A DNA stretch of 19,787 nucleotides, from NCBI RefSeq assembly GCF_000611645.1, contig NW_014012792.1:1-19787 (forward strand), written 5' to 3'. The first letter of the stretch is position 1, and every line of letters begins with the position of its first letter. Position numbers and translations under genes: made by a program. Positions 10,268-19,671 of this stretch are shown piece after piece. Under the pieces are notes generated by a model, which worked only from the letters and a program-made list of their open reading frames with translations, did no database searches and was not told the origin of the DNA. The stretch is from Monoraphidium neglectum (Eukaryota > Chlorophyta > Chlorophyceae > Sphaeropleales > Selenastraceae).

Positions 10268-11613
10268 CAAATATGCTTTGACATTCTGAAATCTTAAACA
10301 ATTGAATTGAAATTATAATTGATAAGAGATATGTGTCCCCAACATACGTTGATCGTTGAAATGGGCAGAACTGTTCACTTGAACAATTAAAATGGTACTC
10401 CAATCCCATATTGATTCATCAATCAGCGCTGACCACCATTATACAATGTTATATAGCATAAAATACAAAGTTTTTTTTGTATGATACCATACTTATGCAG
10501 CAATTATCCACCGTTACGTTTGGTGCTCACACCCTCATGCTTTTGTACATCGATTTGATAATTATCATCACTCGCTATCTGGCATCAAGCCGGCCGTACT
10601 ACGCGGCTCCCCCTCTGTTCAAGCATCACCCACCACTTACTACCATTGCATGGCCTACGCCATGACAACTTAACATACCCTGCTGTCATGCGTGCATATG
10701 CAAATCTGCGCGGCAATCTGGGCCTTGCATTCCTGTTAACCCAGCCAGCACGAAGATGGCATTTGCACATATGTGCCCACTGCATGCCAACGCTCACAAA
10801 AGGCAGTCTTGCATGCCTGCTGTCAACGGCGTGCACTGTGGCACCCTCAACCTCACACAATGTCGACGCAGAAAAGTTTAGCCACATGATGAGTGTAGAC
10901 TGGTGTAGAAATTGGCGACTGCGAGGCGCTGTAACAATCCAATACTAGATACACACACCAGCTACAATTGCACGGCTCTGGCCTGCCGGTGCGGTGGCAC
11001 ATCTCAACTGCAAGCTGTTTGGCGGCTGACGCACTTTGCTTGGTGAAATCAAGTACAGGCAATGTGAGACTCTGCAGCGTTGGTTGTTGGTGCAGACAGT
11101 CTAATGTTCTCTGGGGTGATTGGGTGAAACACGTCTTGAGCCCGCTCTGGTGCTGATAGGTGGCCACCCACCTCAACCGCTCCCATGGGAACGGATGAGC
11201 ACGCGCTTCGGGTGCTTGCAACGACAATATTAGGAATAAAGGAGGAAAAGCATGATTCTGGTGCTGATAGGTGGCCACCCACCTCAACCGCTCCCATGGG
11301 AACGGATGAGCACGCGCTTCGGGTGCTTGCAACGACAATATTAGGAATAAAGGAGGAAAAGCATGATTCTGGATGAAGGGTGCAACCTACAGCTGTGCCC
11401 CCAGCAAATCCAATGGTTTGTATGCTTGCATCAAGTGACTGGTTGGGACGGCGGTGCTGGGCGAATCACGGCTCTGTCCGCTAAAGCAGCTGGGCACCAG
11501 GCCAGCCTCAAAGATGCGTCGACATCGTGTTGCCAACGCTTGGGAGCAGAGATGGTCCAACTTACATCAATGGTTCAATTGAGCCTCATATTCAGCGTTA
11601 TCACGGTGAGCGT
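10268..11613. other. Intergenic region between copies 2 and 3
   Basis: About 1.35 kb without a recognisable gene. It contains the 111-base tandem duplication at 11146-11372. Several small open frames exist, but none has a homologue I recognise or a coding-like third-position bias. Confidence 0.5.
11146..11372 (+). repeat. 111-base perfect tandem duplication upstream of copy 3
   Basis: Units 11146-11256 and 11257-11367 are identical by eye and are followed by the first 5 bases of a third unit (TCTGG). The unit begins TCTGGTGCTGATAGGTGGCC. Since 111 is divisible by 3, an open frame crosses both units and repeats MGTDEHALRVLATTILGIKE, but nothing else supports translation. Confidence 0.92.
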
Positions 11614-11686
11614 TGACGCAACCAGCGCCAAGTTCACATTTTCGTGCGGCGTTCTGACTTCGAGGTCGACCGCAGCTTGCTTATAG
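11614..11686 (+). promoter_or_regulatory. Promoter module of PsbS-like copy 3
   Basis: TGACG at 11614-11618 is followed 7 bases later by CGCCA at 11626-11630, a degenerate version of the CGTCA arm with the same spacing as copy 2. The 25-base block at 11646-11670 matches copies 1 and 2 at 20 of 25 positions and ends GTCGAC. TTGCTTATAG follows at 11677-11686 after 6 bases. Confidence 0.6.
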
Positions 11687-11793
11687 CACCAGGAAACTCG
11701 CTCATTGGCACAAAAAAGCACGCTTAGAACTCGTACACCCGCTAAAACTCAGTGAACGCCCTCTTCTCCTGCTGTGACTACATCGCTGACACC

Positions 11794-14151
11794 ATGATCA
11801 CCGCTGTCAACCGCCCCGCCGTCCGCACGGTCCGCGCCGCCGCACCAGGTGCCGGCACCGCGGCCGTGCGTTTTGGTGCCCGCCGCGTGGTCCGCGTGCA
11901 GGCTTCGCCCGATCCCCCCAAGGTGCGCCGCGGCAAGCGCATGCGCGCACTGCCCGTGCCCCCCAGACGCGGGCCGCCCCCAGCCCTGCGTTGGTCATGA
12001 CGTCACGCGCCCCATCTCAGTCTCCTCCCTCAATACCTTGGGACACTGCATATCCTTCTCACAGAGTGCCGCCTCTGAGAATGCGGGCGAGCGCGTCGTC
12101 AAGGACATCAGTGACTCCCGGGTGGTGAGTTTTATGTGCCTGGTTGCTTGGCAGGGATGGGGTCCGTGGGGATTGCAAACCCCACACACAGCTGGTCAAG
12201 TGCCTGCGCAAGCGCCGTGCAGTTTGCTGCGCCTGAATTGAGTCGGACGGTATCCTCATGCGGCTGGTGCTCCTGCAAAACAGCCAAGGTTTACGTCTAG
12301 ATTTGTGCTGCAACCGGCTGACCTCGCCCCTGCGTTGCCCTGGCGCACTGCCCCTGCAGCCTACCTCCGCACAAGACGTCGGCCCGGCGCTCTTTGAGGC
12401 GCAGCCCCACATGGCCTCCCACTACAAGGCGCCCAACTGGCTGCCCGCCTTCACCCGCCGCCGCGAGATCTTCGCGGGGCGCCTGGCCATCCTGGGCTTT
12501 GCTGCCGCCTGCGCTTTTGAGGTGTGTGCACGAGTGCTTGTTCAGAAACAAATGCTTGTTTTGTTGTGCCTGCTGTTATTCTGTTGGCGCATTCAGCCTG
12601 CTGTCTTGCTTCATGAGTTGGGTTTTTGCACGCTCACCATCAACTCATCTCCCAACTCCTGCTTTGTGCACGCAGGTCCTCACCCCAGACCACCTCGGCC
12701 CCATGGGCCTTACCTCGGCTCTCACCGGCTGGTGAGCGGACGGAGGGGATTGGTGTATTGATTGGTCAGGAATGCAGTGGTTGTTTAGGCGTTCGGTTGG
12801 TCCTGCGTGCCATGCAAGATGACACCTGCAACTTGGTGATAACACCCGTGCAGGTCGATCCCCACCGTCCAGCTGCTCTACACCGCGTTTGTGGGCCATG
12901 GCCTGCTGGCGCTGACCTGGCCAGGCAGCCCCACATTCGCAGATGCTAACATCCAGGACTACATGAAGTGCGTTGGGTGATGCGTTCTGCTTGTATCTGG
13001 GCACTCACTCCCCCATGGTGGAGTGCGCTGGTGTAATGTACTTGACATGCACGTATATTGTTGTGAAGTGGTGACCCAGTAGTCTCTCTGTGACACGAGA
13101 GGTGCACACCTGCCGATCATCCACCCAGGCGTCCCGAGGGTCCTCCCACCCTGTCTGTGAACCCGTTCGCCAACCCCGCCAAGTTCCTCGGTTGCAGGTG
13201 AGGAGTGAGCGGATGTGTGTGACCGTATGCTGTTCATGCATGTGTGTTTCTAGGAATAGGGCAGGTATCCTTCCTGTCTACGGCACTAATCAGTCAATAT
13301 ATCCATTTTCAACCCGCACCTGTGCAGCCCCCACTTTGGCTTCACCAAGAAGAATGAGGCAAGTGGATGTTTACATTGCAACAATGAGATATATGTATTT
13401 TGCTTCGTGCAAGTTGTCATTTTGTGTGAGCGAAGGAGGGAGTATGTGTGATTGATGATAGTATTGACCACTAATAATGATACCAACTCTCTGATCAATC
13501 TGGTGCACACCCACAGTTGTTCCAGGGTCGTCTGACTATGCTGGGCTTTCTCGCGGCGGTGATGAACGAGACGCAGACTGGTCTTGGCCCCATTGGCCAG
13601 GTGAGACATGAACAGAATCGTGCAATTGAGATTGTTGATATTCTGATAAGTTTGTGCGATATGTACATCAAGATAGTATGGTTATCACACTCTCAACACG
13701 CATTGGTACAACCCACCCATATGACTTGCAGGTGGCATTTGCACTCGGCAACATCAACCCCAGCGATGAGCTGTACCGTACGGTCGGGCTGTGGATTGTG
13801 GCATGGGGCATTCTGGTCACCGGCATTGCATACGCCTCTGGACACGCCGGTACTGCTCTGGGTGGTGAGTAGTGGGATTCTGGTCACCGGCATTGCATAC
13901 GCCTCTGGACACGCCGGTACTGCTCTGGGTGGTGAGTAGTGGGATTATGCAGACATTAATCTTTACACAAAGCTGCTTACGGGGCATGCGAGCATTGTCT
14001 GTGACAAGGAGGTGTGAGTCTGTTGGCTAATAAACGGTTGTACACTGATTTAGACCACAATGTTATTACTCCCTCTCATTTTCAATCTATCTCTGCTTCT
14101 ACCTCTCCTTTTCCTCCTTTTCCCCGCATTACAGAGGAAGACATCTTCTAA
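11794..14151 (+). CDS. PsbS-like four-helix LHC-superfamily protein, divergent copy 3
   Basis: Ten exons: 11794-11922, 12065-12124, 12360-12521, 12676-12731, 12854-12967, 13129-13197, 13328-13358, 13517-13600, 13732-13864, 14135-14151. They total 855 bases, 284 residues. The transit peptide ends VRVQA, as in the other copies. Helix 1 starts EIFAGRLAILGF, helix 2 is in LLYTAFVGHGLLALTW, helix 3 starts ELFQGRLTMLGF (Val to Gln against the other copies), and helix 4 is LWIVAWGILVTGIAY. The first lumenal loop, VLTPDHLGPMGLTSALTGW, has one Asp. The tail is EEDIF. Two splice oddities exist: the 100-base exon of copies 1 and 2 is split here into 69 + 31 bases by an extra intron, and the next intron starts GAG|gcaagt, a GC-AG intron. 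Divergent loops and helix 4 suggest a specialised role. The reading frame is intact, so it is not an obvious pseudogene. Confidence 0.78.
13810..13943 (+). repeat. 67-base tandem duplication across the exon 9 / intron 9 junction of copy 3
   Basis: Units 13810-13876 and 13877-13943 are identical. The unit starts ATTCTGGTCACCGGCATTGC and includes the end of the helix-4 exon plus its GTGAGT donor. The second unit therefore supplies a second donor 67 bases downstream. Reading past the first donor meets an in-frame TAG at once (GGT GGT GAG TAG). Confidence 0.92.
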
Positions 14152-14432
14152 ATCTGCTGAACAAGCAAACAGAATTATGATTGAAAATGCTGAGGGTGCT
14201 GTGAGGGAATTGTATGCGTAGTTTTTGAGAATGATTCAACTCTGTATGTAGTAAGCATGGTGTGTGTGTATTATGTTATGTTGTGTGTATATGTATATGT
14301 GCCGTGAGTAATTGTGATAGTTGCAATTGATTCACGATTTGAATCAGTTAAGGTTTTCCAGTTTTGATAATGCTTCAATTGGAGCACAGTGTTGTGAATG
14401 TGGTATTTTGCCCACGTGTTGTTTTGTACCAT

Positions 14433-14437
14433 TGTAA
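14433..14437 (+). terminator. Poly(A) signal TGTAA of PsbS-like copy 3
   Basis: TGTAA lies about 280 bases after the stop of copy 3, inside the short region between it and the convergent Sel1 gene. Confidence 0.45.
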
Positions 14438-14584
14438 TCTTACTGAAACACATACATTCAAGTATCTTACAGTGACGATCAGATGTATAGTCTTATATAC
14501 CTACCCACACATGCAAGATGCGCAGGTGAACACACGCTTGTCCCACACAAACTGCTATCACGAAAAAATATTTCCACAGCAACA

Positions 14585-14589
14585 TTACA
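14585..14589 (-). terminator. Poly(A) signal of the Sel1-repeat gene
   Basis: On the minus strand this reads TGTAA, about 105 bases beyond the stop at 14692. Its position supports 14829..14692 as the last exon. Confidence 0.45.
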
Positions 14590-14691
14590 AATTTTGCATA
14601 TTGTCAAGCATAAGCATATAGGATCACATCAATTTGTGAGAAATCACTACTTATTGATGCACACCATGACTTTGCCTGTACACCTAAACAT

Positions 14692-15665
14692 TCATTTACC
14701 CCCACTCCTAGCTGCTCCACCCGCAGCAGCGCTGCCACCCTCGCCGCCCCCGCCAATAACCCGCCGGGCTGCCCGCCGCCGCTCCTCCTGAGCCATCTGC
14801 CGCCGTAACTTCCCCCTTGGATCTGGGTCCTGCGCCCCAATAGAGATTTGTGAGGGGGAAAGGTGACCGGTCAAGTATCAGTGTATTAACCTCCTCTCTG
14901 TTGCCCACAAGATCGTACCAGCCTGCGCCATTGCATCCCCTCTTCCCTCCCTGCGCGGCACCATGTTTGGATCAACAAAAAGCACCCTTCCACTCCCTGG
15001 ATTATTGGTACCAGGCGTGTACCACGTCCTGCCTTCACGTCTTGTGAACGCTAAATTTGCTCGCGCCTTCAGCGCAAGCCGCAAAACCGGCTGCTGTGGT
15101 GTGCACCCTCACCCCCGCGCCCACGCACACACAGGGGGCAGCCAGCGGGACCTTGAAGGGACGAGGGCCCCGGCTCACGTCTGTCGCATACAACTCCTCC
15201 AGGGACGCCCCCACCCCCAGATACCGCGCCTTGCGCAGCCACTCCTGCGCCATGGCCATGCTGCGCTGGCAGCCCTAGAGAGTCCGATGGGGAGGTAGGC
15301 ATGTGAGCTTGGAGATGCAGGCCATGCCTGACGCGGCCGGCGCGGCGTGGCAACGCCGCTGCATCGCACGTCAGCGCGGCACAGCGGCGGCGCACGACTG
15401 CGGAGTCCCCAACATGGCCCTTCAAAGCGCTACTGCTGGCTGAGGTGCGCTGACTGTCAGGCCCCGGCGCAGGGTCAAGTGCCTCGCAACTCAGGAGGGG
15501 AGCTTCTAGGTGGATGCTGACCTGTCCGTGGAGGTACATCTTGGCCAGCCGCAGCATCGCGTTGGGGTCCCCATCGCGCGAGTTCTAGCAATGCAGTGTG
15601 TGTGTGTGTGTGTGTTTGCGGGGGGTGGGGGGGGAGGGTGGGAGAGAGAGAGAGTGCGTGTGTAT

Positions 15666-15702
<37 letters not shown>

Positions 15703-16421
15703 CGCGCAAGCGTGCGTGAGTGGGTGGTGAGATGTGCGTGCATTTGCCTGTGATTGTCGTGTATGCCTTTTTGCGTGTGCTTGCGTGTGCGTTTTGCCCG
15801 GCCGTTGCTCTTGCCCAGAACATGACATGTTCTGACGCGCCACGCGGCGCCCTCAGACCTGCCCACCTCCAATTCCTCGACAAACCACTGCCGCTCTTTG
15901 AACCGTACGAGGTCCTGCAGCGGTATGCGCCCCTGCTGCCTGGTGGCGGGGGTCGGACGGGTCCAAGGTTGGGTTGCGGCCTCACGGGATCGCGTCAGCG
16001 AGTATGCGGCTGCGCGTGGTATAATTCGCGGCGCTGCAAGGCAAAGACTTGCGCGCTCGTATAGGGGGGACCGCGGCGGGGCGGCGCCTCACCCTCTGAG
16101 GGATGCGCGGCGACGCTGCCGCCGCCGCCGGTGTTGCCGTAGCCCCAAAGCGCTGGCGGCCACCACCAGGGTAAAGGAGCACGCAGAAAGCACCGCAGCC
16201 GCTAGCCGCGGTCTCCGTCGCCACCATGGCTGCGTTGCGCCAGGTTCGTCGGCTTTCCGTCCGCTTGTGCTAGGTGCGCCACTGCGGCTGCTGCTGCTCC
16301 CGCCGTCGTCTGCATCGCCCAGCACGTCTGACGCTTCGTTGATGTCCTCATGTTTTTGTGGCATCTTCAAAGTGCCAATAACTATACCTGTAGCCGTGCC
16401 GGCTGCGAGGACAGCGAACAT
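14692..16421 (-). CDS. Small membrane-anchored Sel1-repeat protein
   Basis: Proposed exons on the minus strand: 16421..16093, 15939..15867, 15584..15522, 15274..15179, 14829..14692. They total 699 bases, 232 residues, and all phases agree. Exon 1 encodes two hydrophobic stretches: [20 protein letters not shown] at the N terminus, and a segment at about 72-94 after WWRRR. A Ser/Asp-rich stretch lies between them. Exon 2 ends [14 protein letters not shown]. Joining exons 3 and 4 gives [18 protein letters not shown] followed by [14 protein letters not shown], a close fit to the Sel1 repeat (two helices, small residues and the LxxMYxxG pattern). The basic tail starts [20 protein letters not shown]. 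Sel1 repeats mediate protein contacts in membrane or organelle quality control, and the partner here is unknown. An optional 48-base exon (16033..15986) also fits the phase but would force a 46-base intron. The first exon and the tail are less certain than the repeat. Confidence 0.62.
15596..15701 (+). repeat. (TG)n microsatellite in an intron of the Sel1 gene
   Basis: Two TG runs (about 15596-15615 and 15660-15701) flank a G-rich and GA-rich segment. On the transcribed strand of the Sel1 gene they form an AC-rich intron between exons 15939..15867 and 15584..15522. Confidence 0.9.
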
Positions 16422-16831
16422 ACAAGCTGCAGATCTAGATCAATACGTACAGCGCGTGTTTTACGCATATCCTTCAGTGTAGTTGTTTATCAATATCAAG
16501 CTGCATTCAAGAAACACCGAAACAAACACCATACGTCGATCCACCGCACAGTCCTTGTTGAACTGTTGTTTGCGCGGCTTTGCGTGTCCCGTGACAGCCG
16601 ACAGAAAAACTGGCTGAACCAATAGCACATAATCAATCAGACGTGTGCTCGCTCTTTGCGTAGCTCCTGCGGGCAGAACACTCATTTTTTGCCGCAGTGC
16701 TGTAGTCGTGCTGTCGTCGACCGAGCGCGCTGCCGCGGCGGCCCGCGCCGGCGGCATGCGGGCGGGGACCCTGGCGCGGCAGGTGGTTGCGGGGGCGCCT
16801 TGAGCGCACTGGGAAGGCAGCCACGGCGCTC
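16422..16831. promoter_or_regulatory. Shared upstream region of two divergent genes
   Basis: About 410 bases separate the start of the Sel1-repeat gene (minus) from the proposed start of the DEK_C-like gene (plus). No coding sequence was recognised, so it is likely a bidirectional promoter region. No clear TATA element was assigned. Confidence 0.4.
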
Positions 16832-17294
16832 ATGGAGGCGGAGTTTGAACCCGCGGCCGCACCCGGCCATGTTTCTCGCGGGCGGCTGCTGGGGCCTGGC
16901 AGTGTGCTCGCGCGCCGCATCGAGCAGCAGCAAGCCGCGGCCGCGGCAACGGCTGCGGCGCGGCGGCGGCGGCGCGACGGACATCTTCTCGGCGAACCCG
17001 GCAGCGGCGACGCCGGGGGCGGCGCGGACGGCGGGGCCGCGGAGGATTCGGAAGCGGAGCGGGCAGTGCTGACGTGGCCGGAGCTATGGGATGCCCGGGC
17101 CCTCGCCTCGAACCTCGCCTCGGCGCCGTCGCTCGACGGCGCCGCGCGCCGCGCGCGCGCGGGCGTTGACTGGGGCCCGGCGACGGCGGGCGAGCTGAGG
17201 CGGAGGCGGCTGCGGGAGGGACGGCTGCGGGACAGGCGCGCGGATGCGGCGATTCTGCGGTACAGCGAGCAGCTGGCTGTCTCGCTCGGGAACA

Positions 17295-17359
<65 letters not shown>

Positions 17360-18760
17360 GAGCAGCAAGAGGAGCAGCAGGAAGAGCGGCAAGCTGCAAA
17401 GATCGCGACGTCGGCCAAGCGGCGTCGCATCGATGGTGCCAACGGCTCACCCGGGCTGCCGGGCGTGGCAAGCGGCCCGCAGGTGCGTCCCCTGAGGGTC
17501 CCCTGTGCCGAGGGGCGGTGCGTTTGGCCGAATCACTGACTTTTCAGCCCACCCTCTAGCTGCATGCGCCCGCCCGCGGCGAAGCGCGCAGGCGCTTCGA
17601 GCGGCGGCGCTGGGGCGTCAACACTCTCGTTCATTTCGCAGTCCCTGGGTTCTGACCCACCAGCCGCGACCCCACTCACGCACGCTGCGCCGCGCGGCGT
17701 CCCCCCATCGCCCCCAAATGACGCCGTGTCCACCGCCAGGGCTGGGTGTGCTTGAACCGCCAGGGTGCCCCGGGGCCGGAGGGGCGGGGAGACGCAGCGG
17801 CGCCCACGTGAGCGGCGGGGGCGCCCGGCTCCAGGCGGCGCGCTTGGCGGGCCCTTGACTCGCAGCGCCCAGAGCAGCCGCGCCGCGCGCTCTGCTGCCT
17901 GCGAGCCAGGACTCTACCCACATGCGGCTGCTTTGCTCACATTGTTGTCCACAATGCAAATGTGCCGCATGCTCATATCTTACCGTAAAGCCAGAGGCAG
18001 CGAACAGGTGTGATTCCACATCAACACCCGCTAGGGCGCCGACGAATCGCCCCTCACGGCGCCCCGCCCACGCGTCTTCCACCAGGCTGGAGGTCTGCGG
18101 CGCCGCCAACCACAGCCTCGACGGCGCGTGCGCGGCGTGCGGCGCGCCGCGCTGGGACGGGGCGGGCGGGCAGCTGGCCGCGCGCGTGGCGGCGCTGCTG
18201 CAGACGGCTGACCTTGAGGGCACGACGGGCAAGCAGGTGCGGCTCAACAATTTTGGCTGCCGACTCATCGCATTCTTTGGCAAGAATGATGGCCATGGGC
18301 GTGTTGTTGGAGGTTGGCGGTGGTGGGCAGTGCCAGTCGCCGCGCCCCGCGTGCAACGGACGCGCCGCCCCGCGGCGCGCGCCGTGCGCCGCGCGCCGCG
18401 CCGTCTCGTGGCGCCAGGCGGCGACGCGCGAGCGCCCGTCATTCGCCGCGCGCGCCTCCGCTGCCTGCAGGTGGCTGCTCGGCTGCAAGCCGAGTCTGGA
18501 AGCCTCCCTGATTGGGGGACGGCCACCCACCCCGCCATGCTGCGCGCGGCCGTGGCGGAAAACCTCTCGCGGCGCCGCCTGGCGCTGCAGCGACGCGCGG
18601 CGGCGGGGCCACGGAGGGAGGCTGGGGAGGGGGTGGGGCGGCGGCGCGGGGGCGAGGGGGGCGGCGCGGAGGGGCTGATGCATTCGGTGGGGTGCCCGGA
18701 GGAGGGCGCAGGGCTGCAGGCGGCACTGCAAGCGTGGCTCGAAGGACAGCGGCGCTCACG

Positions 18761-18803
<43 letters not shown>

Positions 18804-19618
18804 CAAGCGGAGGAGCAGGCGGCGCTGCCAGCACCGTCCAGGCAGCCGCCCCGGGGTTCAAACCCGCCCGACACGCCCACGGGCGCTCCTGTAACACCAG
18901 GGGCCCCGGGTGGCGCGGCCCCCGCAGAGGCGCGCGGGCCCGGCGGCGCGCCGGCAGAAGCGGCGGCCGCGCTAGCGGCCGGCGCCGGCCTGCTGCTGCT
19001 GCGGCGGCTCTGCGTCGCGAGGGGCGCGGGGGAGGCGGCTGCGGCGGCGGCGATGGGATCAGACCTGGTAGAGGGGCCGGCTGTTGCTGCCGACCCTCAG
19101 CTAGCGCTGGTGAGCGGGTTGGTGGGAGACCCTGCTGTGCATGCTGGGCTGGGCTGGTCTGCGTCTCGCTGCGCAGCGTGGCGCTGCTCTTGCTGCGGTG
19201 TCACTGTGCTGTGCTGCGCTATGCCGTGCCGCGCTGTGGTGTGCTGTTCTGTGCTGTTCTGTGCTGTGCTGTGCTGTGCTGTGCTGTGCTGTGCTGTGCT
19301 GTGCTGTGTTGTGCTGTGCTGGGCTGCGCTGCGCTGCGCTGCGCTGCGCTGCGCTGTGCTGTGCTGTGCTGTGCTGTATCATGCCGTGCACCGCTGTGCC
19401 GTGCTGCATAGTGCCGAGTTGCGCGGGGGCGTCAGGTAGCTGCAAGCTCCTCTCATGCAACCTCACCGGCGCCTCTTGACCCCAGCGCCCCGCCCTTACT
19501 GCGCCACACCCGCCCCTGCCTCAAATGCTCCACTCGCCTTGAATCCCATGCCTGCTTTGCAGCCCCCTAGCTATTGGTGGGCGGGCCAGGAGCTGGATGC
19601 CGCCGTTGCAGCGCACCG

Positions 19619-19671
<53 letters not shown>

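Noticed and set aside
11185..11376. Open frame crossing the 111-base repeat
   Set aside because: The frame persists only because the repeat length is a multiple of three. There is no homology, splice context or codon bias.
15002..15028. Possible 27-base last exon of the Sel1 gene (DVVHAWYQ and stop)
   Set aside because: It is in phase with a good acceptor, but the exon 14829..14692 is longer, protein-like and followed by a poly(A) signal at a normal distance.
15986..16033. Optional 48-base exon of the Sel1 gene
   Set aside because: The phase is compatible, but it would require a 46-base intron. Skipping it leaves a normal 153-base intron in the same phase.
17618..18880. Minus-strand open frame of 420 codons
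   Set aside because: It is a shadow of the GC-rich DEK_C-like gene, contains only low-complexity Ser/Cys/Pro-rich sequence, and reads the CAG run as poly-Cys.
17922..19439. Single 505-codon plus-strand frame
   Set aside because: Parts are real exons (18086-18236 and 18471-19109). The rest reads through introns and the pentanucleotide array, giving Cys/Leu nonsense.
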